64,000 bases of DNA from Kitagawia praeruptora (lineage: Eukaryota > Streptophyta > Magnoliopsida > Apiales > Apiaceae): NCBI GenBank assembly GCA_037693485.1, contig CM075348.1:122833609-122897608 (forward strand). Direction: 5' to 3'. Below, piece after piece: positions 31,401-43,000 of the stretch. The position numbers and the translations under genes were made by a program. Each line of letters begins with the position of its first letter. Within the stretch, counting starts at the first letter, position 1. The notes below the pieces were generated by a model. It worked only from the letters and a program-made list of their open reading frames with translations. It was not told the origin of the DNA and did not search any database.

Positions 31401-33122
31401 ATCATGTAGCATAAGACTTCTAGTATAATCTATTAAAGGACAATGACAGTGAGTGAAGCTTAAAACTCTAGGACTTTATGAAACTTTATCTTTTTTTACA
31501 AGTATTTTCCTTCTCTAATTTAGGAGCGGACAATATGTTTGGGAGGATCATCGTCCCCGATCTGGTATTTGGAAAGGAAGCGGTGGTGGGGAAGTGATAT
31601 CTTTTAGTGGTTGTGATGATAACCAAACATCTGCAGATACATCAGTAAGTTTTAGAATAGTCTTGCATTTCTATGGAATCTTCTACCCCAACTTGGTTTT
31701 CACCTAGGACATGTAAAAGAACTAAATATTCTATAATGTAAATAGGCTTTGTCAAAGGTCACTTCAACTGGTGCCATGACTTTCTGTTTTATCCAAGCAA
31801 TTGAGCGTGGACATGGCCAAGGTGCTACTTATGGGAGCATTCTAACTGCTATGCGCCACGCCATCCGAGGTGCGGGAAGTGGTGGTGGTGGCGGTGGCGA
31901 TGTAGTGACAACCCTTATTGGCATGCTTTTGACAGGGGGCAGTGCTAGTGGGGGATTTCAACAGGTTCTTTCTTACACTGATATATTATATGCTCTGCAG
32001 TTTCATATTTTATGTATCCCTTATCCTTGTGTTTTTAAGAGTGCATAAAAGTAGCATAAAACAGTGAGAAAAGCTTCCTTCCTAACTCCCGAAACTTCGT
32101 AAAATTTTAAACTTACAGCTTTACATATTAACTAATGTACATTTCTGCAAAAGAATGTAAAATTCTAGAAGGTTGATGTTTATTGAGGGTGAAACTGGAA
32201 GTGATCAATATACAATCATAATGAGATACTATATATTAGCAGTTGCATTCAAAGAACATTCAGAAAACAAAGAAGAAAATGTTAGAAGGAACATATAGAA
32301 CGGAAGGAGCTAGTAGCTAGCTCTTTATATAATATACAGTCCTACTTTTTTCGTTTGAGTAATGCAAATCGCTTAACTTACGTTTCTGTTATACTCTTTC
32401 ATTTCTATTTAAGAAGTTTTCTTGTAGTAGTAAGTTATTCCATGAATGTTGCCCTGTACTTGTAGAAATCTTACCCTTTTTGATATGTAAATCTAGAAAA
32501 ACTCCAAATTACTACTTCAAATTGGATGTCTCAAATTAAAACCCCATATCAGGCCTTTTGGGTTCTCCTGGATAGAATTTGAAGCTTTGAGAGAGTGATC
32601 GAGAATGCTGTTACTTGATGCATTGTGTTTGTACTTTGTACTTTTGCAAACATGAAATTATGGCGACTTAGTTACTTCGGAGACCAAAGATGCATACAGC
32701 CTACTTTTATTATGATTATTTGGTGAGACATTGACATGCTGTAGAATGTAGATATGTGTGGATAATATCGAAGTTACCCCAAAAAAAGGGTCAAATGCCA
32801 AAAAAAAGAAAAAAAAAAGGTTGAGGGCATCAAGTCACTGTGTTGTCTTGGCGGCTTATTTGCAATGATGTAATATGCAATTTCTGGCTTGTGATAAACT
32901 GTATCTAAGATTTATTTTTCTTGCTTATAATTTCACTTTTTTTTTGAAGCCGCTTATAATTTCATGTGTTGTACTTCCGGATTTGTTTTTCATAACCAAG
33001 GACTTTACTCCCCAAAATCGGAAATTCCCTGATGTTATTTGTTGTTTTGCATTTGTTGACAGGAGCCACAGTTAACTGCTAATGAGGCCTTCGACGTGTA
33101 TAGGAAGCCGTTTTACCTATAA
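28469..33122 (+). CDS. MC1: Type I metacaspase (LSD1 zinc-finger class)
   Basis: Metacaspases are Cys proteases that cut after Arg/Lys. The Arabidopsis MC1 class promotes hypersensitive cell death and protein-aggregate clearance in the cytosol. Exons are 28469-28823, 30943-31273, 31524-31644, 31746-31964 and 33063-33122. All introns are GT-AG, and the join gives 361 aa (Arabidopsis MC1 is about the same length). The N-terminus has an LSD1-type zinc finger (CSGC near residue 12, CALC near 30), then a Pro-rich linker (about 44-70). The p20 catalytic domain has His157 in YSGHGS and Cys213 in DACHSG. The p10 region, with GAMTFCFIQA and a Gly-rich loop, follows, and the protein ends KPFYL. The ATG at 28469 is preferred to an upstream in-frame one because MYHNGAMMLINCSGC matches the family start. 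No defect was seen. Intron 1 (2.1 kb) holds two MITEs. Confidence 0.95.
28943..29146. mobile_element. Stowaway-like MITE in metacaspase intron 1
   Basis: The 204 bp element starts CTCCCTCCGTCCC and ends GGGACAGAGGGAG, flanked by TA (28941-28942 and 29147-29148). It lies about 120 bp into intron 1 and does not disturb the splice sites. Confidence 0.88.
29253..29518. mobile_element. Second Stowaway-like MITE in metacaspase intron 1
   Basis: It starts CTTCCTCCGTCCC after TA. It ends in an eroded GGGACGGAATAG after an inner inverted repeat (AGTAGTCCATTTTGAG against CAAAATGGACTACT). The right terminus is degenerate, so the exact end is uncertain by a few bases. Confidence 0.75.
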
Positions 33123-33250
33123 TAGTGTGTGCTTGTGCTATCAAAATTGTGAAGATTCAAAGTAATTGGAAAGGTTTTTTTTTTTAGTTAGTGGTAGTTT
33201 GTGTTTCAGATTATGTATACTGTTTATACCATTTTTTGGAATGGTTGTAA

Positions 33251-33256
33251 AATAAA
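33251..33256 (+). terminator. Polyadenylation signal of the metacaspase gene
   Basis: AATAAA lies 129 bases after the stop codon, within an AT-rich 3' UTR, at a normal distance for a plant gene. Confidence 0.55.
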
Positions 33257-33420
33257 GAATTGCTTGTGCATTTTTTGCACGTTCTCTTTCTTGAGCTGTC
33301 AAAGACTCAAAGTTCATGATTCATGAACAGTCTTTCATTGTTTAGTTCTGGAATATTAATTAAAAAAAATGTCATTGTATATTGTTAAGTAAATACCATT
33401 AAACTTTTGTGTCTATTGTT

Positions 33421-33482
33421 TGGTTCATGAGCAAGTGAAGTTGCTGATTGCTTGGTTCATGAGCAAGTGAAGTTGCTGATTG
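33421..33482. repeat. 32 bp tandem duplication
   Basis: TTCATGAGCAAGTGAAGTTG and its flanks occur twice in a row (33421-33452 and 33453-33482), with essentially no divergence. It lies between the two convergent genes and is a recent slip or duplication. Confidence 0.85.
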
Positions 33483-34049
33483 AAAAATTAATTTTACCTG
33501 GTCCATATGACTAATACAGCCACGAACCACGATGGAAAGGACTGATGTCTTCTTATATAAGAAAGAGCATAAGCTAGTATATCTTTTAATGACAGATTAC
33601 ACAGATTTTGGACCTCCATTGCCCCAAAATCCAAATGACCTTGCAAATAAGCATCATGTTCCGACTCATACGAGCCACATTACCTCTCATCGTCAACTGT
33701 GGCTAGTTAAGACTAAAATTGGAGCCACAAGTCACAACCCATGCTTTCTACTCCCCTGCATAAACTTTCATTTAATTTATAATATATGTCCAAGTGGTAA
33801 AGAACCTTAGTACAATTATCAAGTTCAGAATATTTGTTGAGGAACTGAAATTTTTTGATGTTTATTGAAAACCATGGATGTTTGGGACTAAATAATATAT
33901 AAAAAGAATATATATGATGGGGGCTCTATTTATAAAACCCAACCCAAGTGACCATCTAGAGTTAAATATATCTGCAATATGAAGAGATTAACTGATAGAG
34001 CCGGACATAATATTTTCTTCTGTGCAGATTACAATAATCATGGCTACAC
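33483..34049. other. Intergenic region and eIF4G 3' UTR
   Basis: No additional gene is supported; a 92-aa frame at 33532-33810 has no recognisable features. On the minus strand AATAAA at 33861-33866 lies about 185 bases past the eIF4G stop and is a plausible polyadenylation signal. Confidence 0.5.
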
Positions 34050-37000
34050 TTAGATAAATTTATCTAGCGTCAATGCCCTTTTAGAGTTCGGAGGCCGAAA
34101 GTTTTCTAGACGTAAACTGGAGCCCATGCAAATTTCTTTCAAGAACTGTTCTCCTTTCTCAGTTTTTATAATCTCCAGGATGCTACCAAGAACTTCAGCT
34201 GCAAGACCTATTTCTACAAGCTGTCCTTCTTGTTCCCCACCTTCATAAATTAACCTTCCAATTTCTGCCATTGGAAGCACATTTTCCAGGACAACTTTTG
34301 CAAATATACCACCAAGAAATTCTGGTGCTTTCGGGGCATCTGTTACAGCATCCTCCAAACAAGCTAGAACTGATTCAAACCTGGCAAAGAGAAAACACTA
34401 ATGAATTGAAAGTACACCGGATGACATTTTGATCTTAGGCTAAACTTAGTAACAAATTCTTAGCAAGAATCAATTAACCATTACATACCCTTCCACGAGT
34501 TGAGGTTGACTTAGCAAGGTGTCCTGAGATTTTGCAAGGTTGACAAGAAGCGTAGCTAGTAGACCCCTTTCCATGTCCTTCCTCTCGAAGGAATCAGTTA
34601 TCCAAATGGATATCATTGATGGATAAAAGCTGGGAGCATTCAAATCTTTGACACACGAGGCAACTTCCATCTCATCTTTGGCGCTGAGATATAGGAACAT
34701 ATTTTGAGTCAATATACACTAAAACTGAAAGATAAAGCAGGGTTGTACGACATAATACTTTAATCAACTCATCACATCCACCACAAACAAGCAAATGCCA
34801 GATATCCTTTCATATGTAACTAGTTGAAACTTGAAAGAGCCTGGACCAGGGCCGAGTAACAAGCCAGATCACATATTGACACCAAGGCCCAGGCGATAGG
34901 TTTCAAGAGCACGAGACCCAAATCAGATTGATACTACTGCCAAAGGTGAAAAACATTGATTAAACCGGGACGGGAACCTGATCTGAAAAGAAATCGAAGG
35001 AGGCCAATTCTACATAGAAACGTGCTCCTTGATTAGGGAAGAGAATTCAAGCCCTAGTTGAATTCCTGATAACCTCTATAAATACAGGAAAGCCTCTATT
35101 TCTAGGTTTTTTTTGCAGGCACGTCGTCTGTGACAGGCAAAACACTTGCTTCAACTTAGATGTACCCCAATCATGATGCACGCCAATCTCAGCAGGCTTA
35201 CTGTAGAAATATTTTAATAAAGGAAATAGCTCTCGACGAGATCACCTCTCTCAGTAGGCTTACTGTAGGAATATATTTATAAAGGAAATACTTCTCCAAG
35301 ATATCACCACTCAAAGAAGAAAACAGCCATAATTTAATTCACTAAATTGTGGTAATAGATGGACTAATCGGATACTAGGAATAAACAACAAATTAGTTGG
35401 TCAACCTAAGACTTTGTTAAGCTGTTCGCATAAAGAGATGCAACTTAAGCCTGGGTGAACTTAATGGCTTAACTAAATTCTGAAAAGATAAACTCTCTTC
35501 AGGGTGGCCCTCATTATAAAAGTTGGCCTATTTGTTCCAATACTTGCTCAAGTTTATTTCTAAATATGAATTTTATCTTTAAATTGTATATTGTTAATGA
35601 TAACTTAAAAAAACTATTTGAGTATATAGAATGACAACTGAGGCTTATTTAAAGTCTTAAAATAAGATATACACAATACTTAGGTATATTCTGTCTGTTT
35701 ATTTATGATTTTTTTTAGAGGGGGTGGGGGGTTGTTTCTGATAGCGCAGGAGCCGGCTAATGACATGTAAGCCTTTTGCAATTTGAACAGTAAGGCCTTG
35801 GCGCCTTAATTTGGTTCTTAACTTAATAACATAGCTAATTTCTAGCCCTCTCTCGTTGATTCAGTTGGATACTTTAATAATTAAACTTGCTAGTATCCTG
35901 TAACGGACTCATGAGATTTAACTTGAGGAGTGGGCTAGGCCTACTATAACAACTTGGGCCACTTGAAGTTCAAACCCATATAGAGCCCAGCAGAGGCTAC
36001 GACCCAAAATAGGACAATATATAGCTCAATTGGTGTTCCCCGGAGGAGGATCGAAGAATTATATGTTCAGTTTTATCTTGTTTTACCTGGGAGAGCATGA
36101 ACCTCTCGAAAGTTCATTTATCTGTCTTTTCTATCTAATTTATGCAATCAAAACTCAGTACTAGACTTATGTTTCGAAGATATCATAGCTATTGTTAAGT
36201 ATATATTGTTTGAGTCTTTCTTCATCTATTCTATGATCCGTTGCTGTTGTAATTGTTGATTTGGAGTAGTTGATTCATCACAAGTGGTATCAGAGCAGTG
36301 ACGATTCCATGGCATCCACAACTCCAACGCTGACTCAGCGGGTCGATGACGACAAATAGACGATGACAGATTTGATGACAGATTTCGAGAAAAAGCTGAA
36401 GGAGATGATTGATAAGGCATTCGACAAGATCAAGCAGAATGTGCATCAATCACTGGAAGAGTGGGATACGGAGCGGCATATCAAGGCGGCAAAGCAGCGG
36501 GGTGACAAGGAAGAAGTGCATGATGTTGATGCTGTGTGTCAAATGGGGTATGTAGTGAAGGTGTATGATGGAAGTCCTGAAGGAGTTTTGGAGGAAGGTA
36601 CTTATGAATTTGACGAAAGTGATGAGACTCAGAAGGGGGATTTGATAGAAGAAAGGGGCACAGTTGAATACACAAACAGGTATACACCCAGATTTCTCCC
36701 CTCATATAAACCCTCATTTTAATGGTTATGCTAAATTTGGGAAGGGGACTGATGTGGGTTGTTATGGAGAAGTGGGTACAGATATTTGGGATAGTTATAA
36801 GGATGGTGGGTCGGGTGGAGGACCGGGGCAGGGGCGAGTTCGAACACTCGACATACCGAGGTTTGATGGTAAGGACCCGAATGGGTGGGTTATGAGAGTT
36901 GAACGTATTTTGTATGTATATCATGTGTCCGAAGATGAGTTATTAGAGGCGGTAGAAATGGCTTTCGTTGGGGATGTTTTACGATGGGGATGTTTTACGA

Positions 37001-40000
37001 TGGTATCAATGGGAGAATAAACGAGATCCTTTTCGTTGTTGGAGTGATTTGAAGGAGATTATATTGAGGCAGTTCTGTTCATCTACTTAACAAAATTTCA
37101 ATAGTAGTTACGGTGGACATGGTGATTATGGGGGAAGAAGTGAGTTTAGGGGAGAGGGATGTCATCTCAAGGAGTGTAGTGATAATGTATTTGTGAACAA
37201 ATCTAATGACAGCACTGTTACGATTTTTGCCAAGGATCGGTCAGAATCAGATGCCAACAGTCCTCAAGCTGTAGATGGTTTGCTTAAATCTCATAAGCGG
37301 ATCATCAATGTTGACGCTGATCCAGCTCATGCTCAGCCTGGTGCAGTTGGAACAGTTGGCACAAGGATGTTTGTTGCTGCCAGTTGGAACATTTGGCACA
37401 ATGATGATGAAGATATAGGTTTGTTTGCCTCTACTAAGTGTGATGAGGATGTGAAGGAGGCCAATGCGGTTTGTTGATAATTTGCAGGGTGCAATCACTG
37501 AAAGTGCAAGCATCCGGGAGGGTATTTTTGCAACTGAAAGCTCTTTAATCGAGTTAGCGGAAATTGAACTCGCTGATTCAAGTAAAGTGGGAAGTCAACT
37601 TTTTGACAGTGCAAAACCGTTACGAGATGAGCATTCACGAGGGTCTAGTGGTCTTGTTGACGAATCATTGAGTGTCTTTACTAGGCTTAAAGGACAGGGG
37701 ATGAAGTTGCCCCCTGTGACTTGGGCTTCGAGGATAGCTAGCTGGCCACGACATGGCAGAGATATTGAGGGTCCAGAGCCTTTCAGAGAGCTTCCAAGAC
37801 ATCAAATTCTCAATAACTCAGCTGCTGGTCCTGTCACGGAGTGGCAATCGGTCCTGTCACGGAGTGGCAACAATTGTGGTGGGCTGAGGAAATAGGTGGT
37901 AACCAGCACGATATTGCAACTTCACAACAACTAATTGAGCCCAGTTTTGATACAGGAATTGTTGGTTTAGTCACAGGTATGCAGATTGTTGTTGGCGTAA
38001 AGCCACATACTCCTAACTTGGTTGTTAAGAGAATGCCTTCAATGTTTATCCTAAAACTAAGCAAGGTGATCACCACTGATCTTGGCGAAAATAAATTGCT
38101 TATCTATGACCCTGGTGGAGGCACAATTGGTGTGTATTCACATAGTGCTGAAGATGATTATGCAAAAAAGAATGGAGTGGTAAATGCAGTTGAAGAAATT
38201 GGGAAATATAGTAATGATCCTATAATATTAAACTTAAAGAGTAGAGCAACAATGATAAACACACCAGAAGAAATTGTCCAGGTAGCTACTATCTCTGCCA
38301 ATGGTGAGCGCGAAATTGGTGAACTAATAGGTCGGGCAATGGAGAAAGTTGGAAAAGAAGGGGTCATTACAGTTGATGGTAATACTCCGTATAACGCGCT
38401 AGAAGTGGTGGAAAGGATGAAACTAGGGGAGGTTATCTATCTCTGTACTTCGTTACTGACGAAAAAAACCAGAATTGTGAATTAGAAAACCCCTTGATTC
38501 TTATTCATGATAAGAACATCTCTGATGTGAACGTTCTTGCAAGAATATTAAAGAGGGCTATAAAGAGAAAACGACCACTATTGGAACAAGATGATCTCAA
38601 TATGGTTTATGATGGTGCAATCAGGAACCATAAATTTGAGTCACCACAACCTAGTGCAGTTATACTTAGGTATTGGAGTGTTATAAGATGGATATTCGAT
38701 CCAGGAGATTCCAACTGGCAACTGCTACTAAGCTGTTCTACAAAATTTAAATATTCTTGAGGACAAGAATTTTTTAAGGGGGGTGGAATGTAACGGACTC
38801 ATGAGATTTAACTTGAGGAGTGGGCTAGGCCTACTATAACAACTTGGGCCACTTGAAGTTCAAACCCATATAGAGCCTACGACCCAAAATAGGACAATAT
38901 ATAGCTCAATTGGTGTTCCCGGGAGGAGGATCGAAGAATTATATGTTCAGTTTTATCTTGTTTTACCTGGGAGAGCATGAACCTCTCGAAAGTTCATATA
39001 TCTGTCTTTTCTATCTAATTTATGCAATCAAAACTCAGTACTAGACTTATGTTTCGAAGATATCATAGCTATTGCATATATTGTTTGAGTCTTTCTTCAT
39101 CTATTCTATGATCCATTGCGGTTGTAATTGTCGATTTGGAGTAGTTGATTCAACACATATCCCCCCCCCCCCAAAACCTCTTCAGGGTGGCCCTCATTAT
39201 AAAAATTGGCCTATTTGTTCCAATACTTGCTCAAGTTTATTTCCAAATATGAATTTTATCTTTAAATTGTATATTGTTCATGATAACTTAAAAAACTAAT
39301 TGAGTAATAGAATGACAACTTAGGCTTATTTAAAGTCTTAAAATAAGATATACACAATACTTAGGTATATTCTGTCTGTTTATTTATGATTTTTTTTAGA
39401 GGGGGTGGGGGGATGATTTTTTTAGAGGGGGTGGGGGGTTGTTTCTGATAGCGCAGGAGCTGGCTAATGACATGTAATCCTTTTGCAATTTGAACAGTAA
39501 GGCCTTGGCGCCTTAATTTGGTTCTTAACTTAATAACATAGCTAATTTCTAGCTCTCTCACTCGTTGATTCAGTTGGATACTTGGATAATTAAACTTGCT
39601 AGTATCCACCCCCCCCCAAAAAAAACCTCCAGAAAAAAAAACAAACTTCTAGTACCATAGCACTTCATACAGAAGGTTGTCTTGCCTCACATTAAAAATT
39701 TGGCAGGATAGGGACGAATGAAGTGCGACACTTCGGTCCAAAGTATACTTTTCACGAATATAGAAATTCTTGACAAGTGGACCATACGAACAACCTGTAC
39801 CCTGTTCTTTCTCTCCTAAAAAATTGGGAATATGAGATGCCACTAATCTATAACCATCAAATGGTTAAATGTTCTTTACGGTTCAAACGACTATAACTAG
39901 AAAGTAGAAACACAAGGGGTATACACAAAACTATAAGATTGCACATATTCTTTGACTGTTTTTGTTTAGTGCAATAGCCAATGATCTATCGGGTGCCTAA

Positions 40001-43000
40001 TGACAGCAAAATAAAATGTAAAGATATTAAACAGAGCAGATTAAAAGTACACAGCTTCCTAGTGTTGCAAGACGTCAAGTAATAGGCCATTTTCCACAGA
40101 GACAAACCTCGCATTTTCCCCTTACGATCCCCCGACTCAATAAACAATTAATGTCAACTATTAATTTGTAAACTAGCATATACCAATATGTTCATATCTA
40201 TTTTACACAGCACACACAGTATAATGGCAATTAAATTAGGTTTTTTTTTTAAAATCTAAACTTAGCTCTTCAATCAAATAGATAATGATAAGCTTATTAA
40301 AGAGAACCAACACAAGCAAGGAACAAGTTTTCAACATACCTGTAGAATTCTTTAATAGTTTCCAGTGACTTTTTTCGCAATTGTTCTTCGGGTAACACCT
40401 TTTCCGTAGGAATGTTTCCCACAGAACTTGACTCCATACTTCTGGTAGGAGGCGTGTTTGGCCGAGATCTGTTAAAAACACGATCTGGATTCTGTACATC
40501 CCTGTTCACATAAGTCGGATTTCCATCCATTACATTCATGTGGTCATGAGCAGCTGGGCTGACAAATCTCTGAGGAGCTGATCGCGGAATGAGTTCCTCT
40601 CTTGAGGTATAAACTGGTCGGTCAGTTACAGAACCGTACCCATTGAGACCAGTGGTAGTTCTTCTGGAATCTGGATTGTGCATGTCAGAGAAGGGGACGC
40701 TTAACATCGGAGGCTGTCCTCTAATAGACATTCCCCTGGCAAGACCACCTTGGGGCCCAAGGGTAATGGAGTCGCCAAGGGGCCTCTGCGGCAATACGTT
40801 CCTGTTATCAAAAGGGTGTCTCTCATCTGTCCTAATATCTTGAGTGGCATATCCGCGTGGTTGTTGTGGTACTCCACGGAATCCGCCCATATGTGCATTT
40901 GGAGATGATAATACATTTGACCCTCTAGGAGCAAAGTCCATGGGTTGTTGACCCCTTCTAAAAGATGAACCCATACTTGGTCCACGAGCCAATCTGTTAG
41001 TTTGTGCCTGCCTCTCGTTCGCAGCATCCCTGTGCACTTCCTCAATCTTTTTTGGACCTTCAACTTTCCTCCTCTGCTGCCACTTGTTTTTCCTCAGATC
41101 AATTGAATCCTTCAGCATGAACCTCACTCTTGAAGAGAGCTTCATGTTATTAGATAGCTTGGCCATCATATCAAAATATGCATCCATGTGCACCTTGGCT
41201 TTAGGGTGATCTATCATCTCTCCTATTGTGCTCATTAGTTTGCACAAGGCTTCTACATCTTCCTCATCAGGATTTTGATACTGGCCCAAAAGTTTCTTAA
41301 TGCATTCATGCATAATTCTCTCTGTCAACATCTTTTTTTTGTATAATTCCCCAATAAGTCTGATGTTGCCCAACATTCGCCTTCGTGCCTGGACTCTCTT
41401 CTCTTCCCTTTCTTCATCAGATTGTTTAACCTCTCCTTCCTCTTCAGCTCTGTTAGCTTCTTCTTGTTCCCTCTCACCTCTCTCAAACTCCTCCTGGCAT
41501 TTATTCAAAAGTAACCTCTTAAATGTAATTTTTTCATTGTCTTCATTAAAATCAGGCAAGTCTCCAGCAAGATGATAGCAGAAATCAGCATACATCTCAC
41601 AAAATGTCGGTTCCATGAGAGCTTTATCAAATATTTGAGATATCACACCAGTGAGAGTACCAGCATTGTCAATATTTACTTGTTTGACTTGCTCAAATAG
41701 TCTTTCAAAGTTTTGCGGGGTTAACTTATTCAGAATAGCTTTCAACTGCCTTTGCTTTGCCTGTTCCTCGTCAGTTATTTTACCCACTTCATACTTCCTC
41801 TCAGCCTTGTGCATCACCTGTGCGGGAGTCCGAGGAGAAGGCATTAGACCTCTCTGAAAATTAGTCGCCCGCTGCCATTTGTCGGCATCAGAGTTAGTTC
41901 GCTGCATTACATACTGGGGACCCATAGAATGAACTGGCCCAGATAGGATTCCACCAGAATACATAACTGGTGATTGAGCACGAGGATTTCTTAATACTCC
42001 AAAATTTGCTCCAGGTTGAAAAACATTGTTTCCATGACCTCCATAACCCATATCCGGTCCAGAGGGAAGAGGCCCGGGTACCTTACTCCATTTTTCATCA
42101 TCGCCCATGCCCATGCCAGTACCACGGCGACCTGATCGAGATCTTCCCATTGACCTATCATCATTTCTTCCTGGACTGGGCAAAGGAACATTGCCAATAG
42201 ACAACACCAATGCTTCTGCAATATCTGAAGTGATCTCAAAGCCCTCAGGAAGATCCTTGCATTGCTCTGAAAATTTAAGAAGGAAATCTCTAGAGTACTT
42301 TCTGTCCATCAAAGTTTGGTCCTCAATGTGATCTTTTACCTCTCCAAGGTGCTTCCCATCATCAAGTTTCGGAGTTGATAAATCTGCAGCATCCTCCCAG
42401 TCATCTGGTTCAGCTTTACTCTCACTTGGAACGTCTTTCGGAGAAATGCCAGCAGCCAACTCTTTAGCATGGGTAGAAGACGTATCTGAGCTCTCAACAT
42501 CGACAAGATTTTCTTTCTTTTCATCTGGACCTTTATATGCCATATAAAGATCAGCAGTTGTACCAGCACGGTCAGCTTTTTGTAAAGCTTCTTTTCTCTT
42601 CTTCTTTGTATTTGTATTCTTTGACACAATTGTCTCCGGCACAGGTTTATCTTTCGGATCAGCTGATGAAGAAAGCAATTCTGTTCTATCACTATCAGCA
42701 ATTTCAGTTTCACAACGTGGCTCAGACTGAGATGGAACTGAAAAAGTTTGTGATTTCTTATCTAACTTCTCAGATTCTGCTTCTGTACTAGCCACAGTAT
42801 CATCTTTTTTTGTAGAAGCATCTGAAGCTGAAGTCTTATCACAATCATGTGAGAGTGTGGATCCAAGAGACAATGAGGATGTTTCAGTAATCAGGCAGTC
42901 CACTGCCCGAGATATAGAAGTTGATATATCAGCATCTGCTTCACCTACAGGTTCCGTCTCCAACTTCAGCTGTTTCTCCTTCACTTCCATAACAAGGCTC

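Larger units (their letters stand above)
35899..39157 (+). mobile_element. LTR retrotransposon carrying captured host gene pieces
   Basis: LTRs of 384 bp (35899-36282) and 369 bp (38789-39157) begin TGTAACGGACTC and end CACA. The target duplication TATCC is exact on both sides (35894-35898 and 39158-39162). The PBS TGGTATCAGAGC and PPT AAGGGGGGTGGAA are in place. The 2.5 kb interior has a gypsy-type gag remnant, a pol-terminal scrap just before the PPT, and between them sequence from cellular genes: a strong chaperonin-60 match, a probable KH-protein match and a weaker HSP70-like match. No enzyme domain remains, so the element is non-autonomous. It lies in eIF4G intron 8, antisense to that gene. 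Confidence 0.9.

Noticed and set aside
36481..36924. 147-aa minus-strand frame in the gene-capturing element
   Set aside because: It is antisense to the gag remnant, which has the recognisable Retrotrans_gag pattern.
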